DNA of 64,000 nt from Durusdinium trenchii (lineage: Eukaryota; Sar; Dinophyceae; Suessiales; Symbiodiniaceae): positions 413,849 to 477,848 of the forward strand of contig CAXAMN010015446.1 of NCBI GenBank assembly GCA_963970005.1, in the 5' to 3' direction. The first letter of the stretch is position 1; each line of letters begins with the position of its first letter. The position numbers and the translations under genes were made by a program. Shown piece after piece: positions 20,657 through 28,105 of the stretch. The notes below the pieces were generated by a model. It was not told where the DNA came from, ran no database searches, and was given only the letters and a program-made list of their open reading frames with translations.

Positions 20657-22102
20657 CTATAGTTCTAGCTTTAAATTGTTTATGTGCATAAATAGCAGTA
20701 TAAGCTTCACATTATTCTGAATTCTCCGACAAAAAGAGATTGAGAACTGAGAACGCAGAAGACTCAAAACAAGATTCTGGAGCGTCTCCTCATGGCCACT
20801 GGACTCTGGAGGGGCACCCTCATCCTCCTGGCACGTGACCCATTTGGTAGAGAGCTCACGGCCATCTACTTCCTTCACCTTCATGACGCACGCCTGAGCG
20901 CAATGCTCTAGGCTCTTGAACCGGTCTTTCTTGTCAAGGATCACCTTGATGCATTCGTGCTCGAAAAGTAGGACCTCAGTCCAAGCCTCGTAGGGCAAAG
21001 CATGGCCTAGATCACGCATCTCTTGCATCAACTTCTCAGCAGCCAAAGTCAGGTTGAGGGAAGCTTGGCTGAACAATCTCCTCACATCAGCGGGCACCAC
21101 CGTGTTCTCATCCGCTATGTAGGCCAGCCTGAAGGTGGCGTGGCGAACCCTGAGAAGTGGTTCTCCACCACGCACATCCTGGCTGAGGTTGTCCCAGAAT
21201 TGGGGGCCTAGGATTCTCTGCGAACTGGCCATTGATTTGACCAAGCTTTCACTCTCCAGAAGGTCCTTGCCGGTAGAGCCTCCACCGAACTTCAGCATGA
21301 AGTTCCACATGAAGGGCACGCTGGCTGCGCAAGCCGGCTTCGATCTCAAAATCTGACCTCTCACATCATGAAACGAGATGGCTGTCACCGTTGCTGTTTT
21401 GGAGGCCTCCATTTGCCAAGTCTTCAACAAGCGCCCGAAGAGCTGCAGCTCTCCTTCTTTTCGCTGCAGCTGGCTGCTTGTGTTGAAGGCCTGTTGGAGA
21501 AGGTGTGCTAGGGTTGGGTAAGACACCATCACTTTGCTGCTCACAATTGTCCACATCAGGCCTCTTTCAACCGCTTCAGCAAAATTTGCATCATGTGAGC
21601 GCAGCTGGTGAACCGAGAGCCTGCCATCCACAAGCAACGGTTCATCCCCAAGATGTGGCATACTGGCTGCAAAGAGCCTCAAAGCCATGTTCGTATGGCT
21701 GCTGCTCAAGCTTGCAAACTTGACTGTCATTGGCTCTACTGGCGCCAAGCTGGTGTGCTTGTCCGTGCCACTCAACATGACCAGCCTTTCGTTGAAAGCT
21801 GTTACTTCGGCAATCTCAGCGGGATCCCCCAGCTCCACTGCCACGGGTTGTGGCTGGGACCAATCAAAGCCTACGCTGACTATGTCAGAAAGAAGAGCAC
21901 GGACATCCGTGCCACCACATCCCATACCGTCCCTGTTGAGGGGATGGATGTGAACAAAGCGAGGTTGGATCTGGGATCTATACACCAAATTCTTCTCCTC
22001 TAGCTCTCTCAGCAAAGCCGTAGTCTCGGACACTAAGTATCCCTGCTCGGCTCTTTGAATCCTTCGATCGATGAGCTTGCGGGTTTCCTCATCCAACGAC
22101 AT
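20657..22102 (-). CDS. Cassette protein with FVHIHPLNRDG motif, function unknown
   Basis: 481 residues from the ATG at 22,102 (MSLDEETRKLIDRRIQRAEQ). Order: N-terminal coiled-coil-like helix; RFVHIHPLNRDGMGCGGTDV and LLSDIVSVGFDW; a central block with SLSSSHTNMALRLFAASMP and LLVDGRLSVHQLRSHD; a long helical C-terminal half (QFWDNLSQDVRGGEPLLRVR, LFEHECIKVILDKKDRF). The His-Pro-x-Asn-Arg-Asp-Gly signature marks a protein I know as highly multicopy in dinoflagellates; no function is established. It is probably the second exon of a gene whose first coding exon lies at 22,400-22,771. The full-length open frame argues for recent function or recent insertion. Confidence 0.65.
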   Translation of the reverse strand: MSLDEETRKLIDRRIQRAEQGYLVSETTALLRELEEKNLVYRSQIQPRFVHIHPLNRDGMGCGGTDVRALLSDIVSVGFDWSQPQPVAVELGDPAEIAEVTAFNERLVMLSGTDKHTSLAPVEPMTVKFASLSSSHTNMALRLFAASMPHLGDEPLLVDGRLSVHQLRSHDANFAEAVERGLMWTIVSSKVMVSYPTLAHLLQQAFNTSSQLQRKEGELQLFGRLLKTWQMEASKTATVTAISFHDVRGQILRSKPACAASVPFMWNFMLKFGGGSTGKDLLESESLVKSMASSQRILGPQFWDNLSQDVRGGEPLLRVRHATFRLAYIADENTVVPADVRRLFSQASLNLTLAAEKLMQEMRDLGHALPYEAWTEVLLFEHECIKVILDKKDRFKSLEHCAQACVMKVKEVDGRELSTKWVTCQEDEGAPPESSGHEETLQNLVLSLLRSQFSISFCRRIQNNVKLILLFMHINNLKLEL

Positions 22103-22399
22103 GGCAAAACAAGAATGGGGGCCACGCAATCCCAAAGCTGGAAACGTGTTTGACAAGCGCTGCAGGCACCGCTCGTGCAATGCAAACAATGGCAAAAACT
22201 GTCACGACAGCTCATGGTATTTCATTCAACTTACACCGTCGACTCAAATATCCATGATGCAGCAATGACAAAATCTCTCCCACATGGCATGATTAATCTT
22301 GGCTCGACAACTCTCTTGCAAGACGTGATCAATCTCTATTTGTATGCTCGATATGCATCATGGTGAAGACCACGGCTAATTAGGCAAAACTGAATTTCC

Positions 22400-22771
22400 T
22401 CACTCAGACAAAGACTTTGCTACGTCAGCAATGGCTTTTCGCCACATGTACATGGAGCTTTCCCAAGACCTTTTGCTCCCATGGGCCAGTGGTCTCGGAG
22501 TATCAGGCATCTCATCGGTCTTCAAGTCCTTGTAGGTCTGGTAGTTCGATGTGCCCTTGTGAGCCGCAACAACTCGCTCCCGCTTCTCCACCGTCGGGGA
22601 TGAAGGCCGCATGGCTGAAGCTGAAAATTTTCGATCCGTCCACAAATGCCCTGCTGACAAAACGCTGCGTGAATCCAGCAGGTTTCCGGGCTCACTCTCC
22701 GACCAAAACATCGAAACCACCAGTATCTGAACAGTAGGAATCAAACAGAGAATGACAAAACTTGCAGCCAC
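22400..22771 (-). CDS. Probable 5' exon of the FVHIHPLNRDG gene
   Basis: The meaningful part is the last 65 residues: SSPTVEKRERVVAAHKGTSN, DEMPDTPRPLAHGSKRSWES and MYMWRKAIADVAK. The pattern Pro-x-Thr-Pro-x-Pro ... Ser-Lys-Arg-x-Trp-Glu ... Trp-Arg-x-Ala is one I associate with the exon preceding the multicopy domain of the next gene. The left 300 bases would be an intron. No ATG is fixed; the frame opens with GTG at 22,771. Five motif-pair units lie 130-280 bases upstream. Confidence 0.45.
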   Translation of the reverse strand: MAASFVILCLIPTVQILVVSMFWSESEPGNLLDSRSVLSAGHLWTDRKFSASAMRPSSPTVEKRERVVAAHKGTSNYQTYKDLKTDEMPDTPRPLAHGSKRSWESSMYMWRKAIADVAKSLSE

Positions 22772-22904
22772 ACAAAAATCTTATTCAATTGGAAATTCTG
22801 AAAGATTGTCAGGACTTGTGTGTACTGGCTCATTTGTATGCTTGCTGCATTGCAGCACCAAAGTTCCATGAGATTGGCTGAGGCAAACAGCCCATAGAGC
22901 CTGT

Positions 22905-23048
22905 GCGAGCATGATGCCCAGCAGCCATTGGCGAGCTAAACAGCCCAGCCCTATAGATTCTATGCGAGCATGATGCCCAGCATGTTTTCTAGCGAGCCAT
23001 TGCAGTGGCACAGCCCAGCCGTTCGTTTTTGCGAGCATTGTGCCCAGC
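22905..23048 (-). promoter_or_regulatory. Shared motif pair, cluster 6 (five units)
   Basis: Five GCGAGC...GCCCAGC units start near 22,905, 22,931, 22,964, 22,992 and 23,031, mostly with N5-6 spacers (one longer). This is the densest cluster, at the upstream end of the - strand cassette. Confidence 0.55.
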
Positions 23049-23735
23049 AACAAGGGAATGGAAGTCAGCAATCAAGTAAGCGTGTTCCCTTTTTTGGGGG
23101 TTCCCCTACTTTTTGGGGGGTTGTTGGTGGGACCCATCCCTACACACCAATACCGACCCCATAAACAAGAACAAGGGTAACCAAACCACCACCACCACCA
23201 CCGACGCCGCCCGCCCCCCACCCGGCATCCCACCGGGCCTGCCCAGTGGCAGGGCCGCAGGCAGGCTTGCGCCCCGGCAAGGCGTCGCGAAAAGCGGCCT
23301 TTTTTAAAGTAAAACATAATGTGTATAATATATTCATTGGTTAGTATAATGCAGGTGGTAGTTTACCACCACCACCACCACCGCACCACCACCACAAAAA
23401 GCGGCTCTAAAAAAAACACATATGTACAGGCACACACACACACACCCCAAAAAATATTTGTACAGACATCACTCATGTCACATATATGCATATATATATA
23501 TATATGTGCATATATACTTACGTAGTTCGACTATATATCGAACTACGTAAGAGTCTGAGCTTGGATGTGGTTCGATGGCGAGGCACTCCATTTCCTCATT
23601 CTCACCGGTTGATGCCCTCGGTTCTGCGGCGCATTTGCAGGCATCACAGGCGCATTTGCAGTAGTAATTCCATCAGCTTCTCGCTGCTCGCTGCTCCCGC
23701 TCCCCCCCTCCACCACTCGGCTCCGACCTAAGCAC
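23049..23735. other. Repeat-rich right flank of the cassette
   Basis: Contains a G-run segment (23,090-23,130), CCA/CAC trinucleotide runs at about 23,189-23,206 and 23,366-23,396, CA repeats near 23,433-23,445 and TA repeats at 23,484-23,515. No gene is recognised. Confidence 0.6.
23517..23551. repeat. Perfect 14-bp inverted repeat with 7-nt loop
   Basis: Arm CTTACGTAGTTCGA at 23,517-23,530 and its exact reverse complement at 23,538-23,551, next to a TA microsatellite. It could be a cruciform, a terminator-like hairpin or a small foldback remnant. Confidence 0.8.
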
Positions 23736-24145
23736 GCCAGGGCAGACTTGCTAAGTAGGCCGGGCAGACTTGCTAAGTAGGCCGGGGCAGACTTGCTAAG
23801 TGTGCCGGGCTGAGTTGCTATGTGCGCCGGGTGGACTTGCTAACTAGGCCGGGGCTGACTTGCTAACTAGGCCGGGGCAGACTTGCTAACTAGGCCGGGG
23901 CAGACTTAGTAAGAAGGCCTGGCCCAGTTACTCAACTTCCCCAATTGTGCCCGGCCTACTTAGCAACTGGGCTGTATCTTGGCCAAGTTCTGGCTAACTA
24001 GATGGCCGTTTTGCTAAGCACTTATAAGTCAGCCGGTGTGGTTAGCAAGTACGCCGGAGAAGTTGGGAAATTTGACTTGTTTATAACTTAGGTTAGCCAG
24101 GTTATAACTTAGGTTAGCCAAGTTGATAACTTAGCCATCCTGGCT
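23736..24145. repeat. 23-bp subterminal arrays, right: direct then inverted
   Basis: From 23,736 to about 23,923 units run in the same orientation as the left array (23,781-23,922 being the 142-bp match). From about 23,930 to 24,145 words such as GCCCGGCCTACTTAGCAAC and GGCTAACTA appear, which are the reverse complement of the unit, so this end can fold on itself. Two near-identical TTATAACTTAGGTTAGCCA copies lie at about 24,080-24,120. Confidence 0.75.
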
Positions 24146-24176
24146 AACTACATAGCAACAAGGCCGACCACCCAAG
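24146..24176 (-). repeat. Outer inverted repeat, right copy
   Basis: Reverse complement of 7,616-7,646 with one mismatch. Retroelement coding resumes directly after it. Confidence 0.75.
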
Positions 24177-24679
24177 TGGGGAGGAGCTGCAGGTTGCTCG
24201 GCCCATCGAGGCCTCAAGAATAGATTTCCGTGGGGAGCCTTCGTTCGATCCAACCCCTTTTTTGGATGAGAGAGGAGAGAAGATTTTCAACCGACCAATC
24301 CAATCAGCTTTAAGCCCTGAGCAGAGCTTTGAGGCCCCCCCCTCCAGTGAAGATCTTTGCCTCTGAGTCCGAGAAGTGGGCTTTGCTGAAAAAGCTGGAC
24401 CAAACAGTGAGGTTGGGAGTCATCAGAGCTAAGGAAGCTTACTCCGGCTATCAGGCTGGCTTGTTCGCAGTGACTAAGGATTCAGATAAGGACAGGTTGA
24501 TCTTCGACAGCAGACCTTTCAATACACTGGAGACACCACCTAACCGGTGGATCAACTCTATGGGAGCGTCTTCGAACCTTCTGGAGATCCAGCTGGCTTC
24601 AGATGAGCGAATGCTGCTGTCGGGCACCGACCTGCGAGAATTCTACTACAGTTTTGCGCGACCCCAGAGCGTGTTGTGA
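24175..24679 (+). pseudogene. Pol of the YR retroelement: linker and RT fingers
   Basis: The frame from 24,175 to 24,366 reads EASRIDFRGEPSFDPTPFLD and then goes out of phase at a C7 run (about 24,333-24,341). The next frame (to 24,679) carries the start of reverse transcriptase: AYSGYQAGLFAVTKDSDKDR, LIFDSRPFNTLETPPNRW and GTDLREFYYSF. The Lys-Asp-x-Asp-Lys-Asp-Arg-Leu-Ile-x-Asp-x-Arg block corresponds to the fingers strand, and Asp-Leu-Arg-Glu-Phe-Tyr-Tyr to the first catalytic Asp region. A second frameshift near 24,675 passes to the next entry. Confidence 0.7.
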
Positions 24680-26601
24680 GAAATTCTTTGATTGGCACGT
24701 TTTTCGCTTCTGACATTCGAGATTTCCGGTGCTATGACAGGAAGTTGGAGGGCGCCGGACCTCTTTTGTTTGGCCTGAAGACGTTAGAGATGGGTGACAC
24801 CTGCGCTGTTGAACTCGCGCAGACAGCCCACCTCGGCATTTTGGTGCAATCCGGCCTGGTGAACAAGGAGGAGCTTGTTGGCATGACTTTGCCTCCGCCC
24901 AGGTCGCCCAGCATGTTAGGGGTCGTCATCGATGACCTCGTGCTCTTTGAAATAGTTGCAGCAGGTCTTTCGGCAGAAGATCCCTCCATTCAAAGCGGTC
25001 ATAAGCTGGATGCTGCTCTGGCTAAATACACCGCACTGGGATTGATTCCTCACCCTGGGAAGACTTTTCGACTGGAGGACGAGGCCGAGTTTTGGGGGGC
25101 GCACGTGGATGGCGTCTCAGGAATGGTTCGAGCGAACCTGAAGCGCGTGGTCCCTCTGCTGTTTGCCACCACTGGAGTGATTAAGTTGGGCATGTGCACC
25201 ATTTCACTGCTGAATGTACTCATTGGGTCGTGGACTTCAGTTTTCTTGTACAAGAGGCGGCTGCTGTCCTTGCTCAATGTTTGCTACGCAGCTTTACAGA
25301 GTTCAGAGAATTCCAGAACTGTTCTTCGGTTGTCAGACGAGTTGTTGTCCGAGCTCATCCTCATTGTAGCTTTGGCGCCGCTTGCTGTCACTTTCTTGAA
25401 AGCTGCGAACGCAAGCGACGTATATGCTTCTGATGCCTCATCGTGGGGCCTTGCCGTCTGCAAAGCTCGGCTTCCTTCCTGGATTGTGGGAGAGGTGCAT
25501 CGACACAAACTCAGAAAGAATACCTGGGTGAAGTTACTTTCTCCTGCAAGAGCCCTCGATAGAGTCCATGGCGAGCTTCAGACTGCGGACGAGCTTCCTG
25601 GAGGTGACACTTTCCATGCTCATCCTCTTCATCAGTTGTTGGTGACAGGTTTACAATTCGAACAGGTTCTTCGTGAGAAGAGTCGGGATGGCCTGCATAT
25701 TAACATTGGAGAGCTGCAAGGCATGGTTCGTGCCGAAGCCGAGTCAGTGTTCGCTGGGTTTCCAAATCGAACTATGTACCTTGCCGACTCACAAGTTGCT
25801 CTGGGCTGCTGGATAAAAGGGAGATCCTCCAGTTCGGGGCTGAACCAAGTCCTTCAGCAAAGCTTACCTATTCACCTTGGATGTGGGTTGATTTCGACTG
25901 CCGGGTACGTTCCCACCGATGTCAATGTGGCAGATGATCCGACCCGAGGCAAGTCGGTTCGCCGTCCCTCTCGGGATTTGCCAGAATGGCTAAAAGAGCA
26001 TTCCTCTCTCAGTACCCCTGAAAGATGTTGTCGGCTAGACGAGTTCCTTGTTTCTTTTTGTGCAGACCCGTTTGAACTTTCAGGTTTGCCGGATTTTGAT
26101 GAGCTTCGTAGCGAGGATTCCCTACCTCTAGCCTCGTCTCGAGTGTTGCGCAGCAAGATGTTTTTCGCTAAAAACCGTGCTAAGAAGGTTTCTCGGAATG
26201 GCCGGGAGCTGAGAGATGTTTCGACTTCAAGAGGTAGCCAAGAATTTTGTTTCCCATCGACCTCGCTCCATGAGTTTTCGTGGCCCGATGAAGTTGCTAA
26301 TCTGCCGAGCCAGTTCGATGCAAGTCAGTTCATTTTTCCTCAAGCCTGGAAGGTTCCTTTAGATTGGAGGCCGGTAGACAGCCTTCCTCCTACGAAAGGT
26401 TATTTAGACTTGTATTCTGGGAAGAAAGGTGTTGCCAGGCGTATTGTAGAGGAGGGCTCTGTCTGGGCCCTCACCTTCGAGCTCGAAGATGGGGACAACC
26501 AAGACTTGTCCGCTCAGTCGCTTCGAACGATGATCAGGCGCCTGATTGAGCTTGAAGTTTTCTTTGCAATGGGTGCGGCCATTTTCTGTAGGTCCTTTTG
26601 A
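24676..26601 (+). CDS. Pol of the YR retroelement: RT palm, RNase H, start of methyltransferase-like domain
   Basis: 641 residues. Reverse transcriptase palm with GVVIDDLVLFE at 24,919-24,951, where Ile-Asp-Asp is the catalytic YxDD equivalent. The thumb/connection follows (GKTFRLEDEAEFWGAHVDG). RNase H: YASDASSWGLAV (first Asp), INIGELQGM (Glu), YLADSQVALG (Asp) and VPTDVNVADDPTRG (final Asp). From about 26,400 a Rossmann-type motif begins, GYLDLYSGKKGVARR then FELEDGDNQDL, resembling S-adenosylmethionine motifs I and II of DNA methyltransferases. DIRS elements are known to carry a methyltransferase domain after RNase H. The ORF ends at 26,601 by frameshift; the domain continues in the next entry. 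It has no ATG context of its own and was part of one polyprotein. Confidence 0.8.
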   Translation: MRNSLIGTFFASDIRDFRCYDRKLEGAGPLLFGLKTLEMGDTCAVELAQTAHLGILVQSGLVNKEELVGMTLPPPRSPSMLGVVIDDLVLFEIVAAGLSAEDPSIQSGHKLDAALAKYTALGLIPHPGKTFRLEDEAEFWGAHVDGVSGMVRANLKRVVPLLFATTGVIKLGMCTISLLNVLIGSWTSVFLYKRRLLSLLNVCYAALQSSENSRTVLRLSDELLSELILIVALAPLAVTFLKAANASDVYASDASSWGLAVCKARLPSWIVGEVHRHKLRKNTWVKLLSPARALDRVHGELQTADELPGGDTFHAHPLHQLLVTGLQFEQVLREKSRDGLHINIGELQGMVRAEAESVFAGFPNRTMYLADSQVALGCWIKGRSSSSGLNQVLQQSLPIHLGCGLISTAGYVPTDVNVADDPTRGKSVRRPSRDLPEWLKEHSSLSTPERCCRLDEFLVSFCADPFELSGLPDFDELRSEDSLPLASSRVLRSKMFFAKNRAKKVSRNGRELRDVSTSRGSQEFCFPSTSLHEFSWPDEVANLPSQFDASQFIFPQAWKVPLDWRPVDSLPPTKGYLDLYSGKKGVARRIVEEGSVWALTFELEDGDNQDLSAQSLRTMIRRLIELEVFFAMGAAIFCRSF

Positions 26602-26891
26602 GAGCAGTTCGGCCGCCTATCCGAAGCAGGGCCAGCCCGAGGGGCCTCCATGATCTGACTGCCAGAATGTTCACGGCGGTCTCAGAAGGGAATGATCACG
26701 CCGATTGGCTAGCAGAATTGATTTCGGTTGCGTGTGAACATGATTTACTTTACTGGGTTGAAAATCCAGATGGCTCCTTCCTTTGGCTGCTTGATGCTTG
26801 GATTGAGCTGGGATCCCAAACCCAGAGAATCTTTTTCGTTTGGACTATTGCAGGTGCAACTGCCCTTGGAGGAAGAGGACTCGTTTTCTGA
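26598..26891 (+). pseudogene. Methyltransferase-like domain of the YR element, second part
   Basis: The frame reads RAVRPPIRSRASPRGLHDL, then ELISVACEHDLLYWVENPDG and SFLWLLDAW. With the preceding frame's FFAMGAAIFCRSF it forms the counterpart of a methyltransferase catalytic loop (family pattern Cys-x-Ser-Phe-Ser-x-Ala-Val-x-Pro-Pro) and the ENPDGS strand. The target base cannot be told from sequence; it could be cytosine- or adenine-type. A frameshift separates it from both neighbours. Confidence 0.55.
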
Positions 26892-27282
26892 CGAATTGTC
26901 ATTTTGTCTGCGGGATCATGAACATCGGAAGTTGGTAGGCTGGTCTCGAATCCATAAAGCTTGTTGGACACGAGTTGCTCAGACTTACCCAAATATTCTT
27001 TGCAAGTGGATCTCCTTAGCTCTTCTCATTGATGCTGGGTTGCGACCTGATCGAAAGCACATCAACCTGGCGTCGATTTGTGGAACGATTGGGCGAATTG
27101 GAGAGGCATCAAAGCCTGGTCCGAGGTATCCCAGGCAGTCGAGCAGACCCGTTCATTTGCTTGACAATGCCACACTTGTAGAGGCCGGGACTGAACTGAT
27201 CGGTTCTCGAGTTTGGGAAAGATTTCGAGCGTGGTCCCTTAGATCTCTTCGAGTTAGCACTTTCGAACAACTGGTCGTTTAA
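26880..27282 (+). pseudogene. Linker between methyltransferase-like domain and recombinase
   Basis: The same frame as the recombinase, from about 26,880: DELSFCLRDHEHRKLVGWSR, AQTYPNILCKWISLALLIDA, GRIGEASKPGPRYPRQ, then VEAGTELIGSRVWERFRAW. A TAA at 27,280-27,282 is the only stop before the recombinase, so the original protein ran through. The Gly-Glu-Ala-Ser-Lys-Pro-Gly-Pro motif at 27,100-27,123 is discussed in the findings. Confidence 0.6.
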
Positions 27283-27996
27283 CCAGACTTCCGGCCTTTC
27301 ATGGGCAGAGCATGGCAGTTGGTTGTTCGATGGGAAAGCCTGGAACCCGTTAGACACCGCACCCCCCTGCCACTAGTCCTGTTCCGAGCCATGGTATCCA
27401 TTGCTTCTCTCTGGGGCTGGCGGCGCTTTCTGGGTATTATGCTGCTTTCGTACTTTGGAATCTGCAGGCCGGGCGAGCCTCTTGGAGCCACGAGGTTCGA
27501 CCTTCTACTACCCAGAGACCTTGTATACGAACAGCCAGATGTTTGCTTCCTCTGCATACGGCGCCCGAAAAGCCGGCGAAGGGGTCTTGGAGTGGTGCAA
27601 CATGCTAAGATCACTTCTGCGTCAGTTGTGGCCGCATTGGATAGCGTTTTCAGTGGGCTGCAAGCTGGCGAACCTCTGTATGCCGGGTCACCATCATCCT
27701 TTCGGCGACGTTGGGACGCCATTCTGGCTGCTTTGGGGGTTCCAAAGACCCTGGGCCTGACTCCGGCTTCCATGCGCAGTGGTGGCGCTATCACTGCGTA
27801 TCGAGCTGATGAAGACATTGTCAAGATATTCTGGAGTATGAGGTTGAAATCATTGCAAACTTTTTCACACTACCTTCAAGAAGTAGGAGCACTTTCAGTT
27901 TTCGGCGAGTTGCCTTTTGACAGTCGACTGCGCATTGAGCGAGCAGCGGAGCTCTACCCCGTTTTGCTCCCTGGTCCTAGTTTTCCTGGCGGCTGA
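27283..27996 (+). CDS. Tyrosine recombinase of the YR retroelement
   Basis: 231 residues from the ATG at 27,301, in frame with the upstream linker. Catalytic pattern: Arg in FGICRPGEPLG (about 27,460-27,490), basic strand RRPKSRRRGLG, then the box GLTPASMRSGGAITAYRADE with the second Arg, and the nucleophile Tyr in TFSHYLQEVGAL (about 27,865-27,900). The usual His/Trp before the Tyr is represented by WSMRLKSL. It would insert the circular DNA intermediate without target duplication, as in DIRS elements. The core is uninterrupted, making this the best preserved part of the element. Confidence 0.8.
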   Translation, partial: PDFRPFMGRAWQLVVRWESLEPVRHRTPLPLVLFRAMVSIASLWGWRRFLGIMLLSYFGICRPGEPLGATRFDLLLPRDLVYEQPDVCFLCIRRPKSRRRGLGVVQHAKITSASVVAALDSVFSGLQAGEPLYAGSPSSFRRRWDAILAALGVPKTLGLTPASMRSGGAITAYRADEDIVKIFWSMRLKSLQTFSHYLQEVGALSVFGELPFDSRLRIERAAELYPVLLPGPSFPGG

Positions 27997-28095
27997 GTAC
28001 TCGACTCAGCCTTCGGCCGCGTCCGGTCCTTTCTGGAAAGTGGTTGCGAGGGCATTTGATTGGCTGACTGTGGCATGTTCTCTTGAGCATTTGCA

Positions 28096-28105
28096 NNNNN
28101 NNNNN
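28096..28105. other. Assembly gap (10 N)
   Basis: Ten Ns, a conventional scaffold gap of unknown true length. It lies 100 bases past the recombinase stop, so the right terminus of the YR element may be lost in it. Confidence 0.95.

Larger units (their letters stand above)
7616..24176 (-). mobile_element. 16-kb multigene insertion, candidate large DNA transposon
   Basis: The block separates two halves of one retroelement. Its outer ends, 7,616-7,646 and 24,146-24,176, form a 31-bp inverted repeat with one mismatch. Inside each end lies an array of a 23-bp GC-rich unit; the two arrays share a 142-bp segment in direct orientation. The right array is followed by inverted units, making a hairpin-like end. 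All recognisable genes are on the - strand, with a transposase-like gene nearest the left end. Subterminal repeat arrays plus terminal inverted repeats recall CACTA elements, but no CACTA terminus or convincing target duplication was seen. Alternatives: a recombination or assembly join at the arrays. The cassette gene set is real in either case. Confidence 0.5.
4296..27996 (+). mobile_element. DIRS-like tyrosine-recombinase retrotransposon, split by a 16-kb insertion
   Basis: Two halves of one element lie on the + strand. The left half is 4,296-7,667 (small membrane-type ORF, coiled coil, gag, start of pol). The right half is 24,175-27,996 (reverse transcriptase, RNase H, methyltransferase-like domain, tyrosine recombinase). 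No integrase of the DDE type and no LTRs were seen, and a tyrosine recombinase at the 3' end is the DIRS hallmark. The protein order continues sensibly across the interruption. Each half contains several frameshifts or single stops, so the copy is dead as read. The outer termini were not identified; the right end approaches a scaffold gap at 28,096. Assignment to DIRS-like is family knowledge; the join of the halves is inference. Confidence 0.75.
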
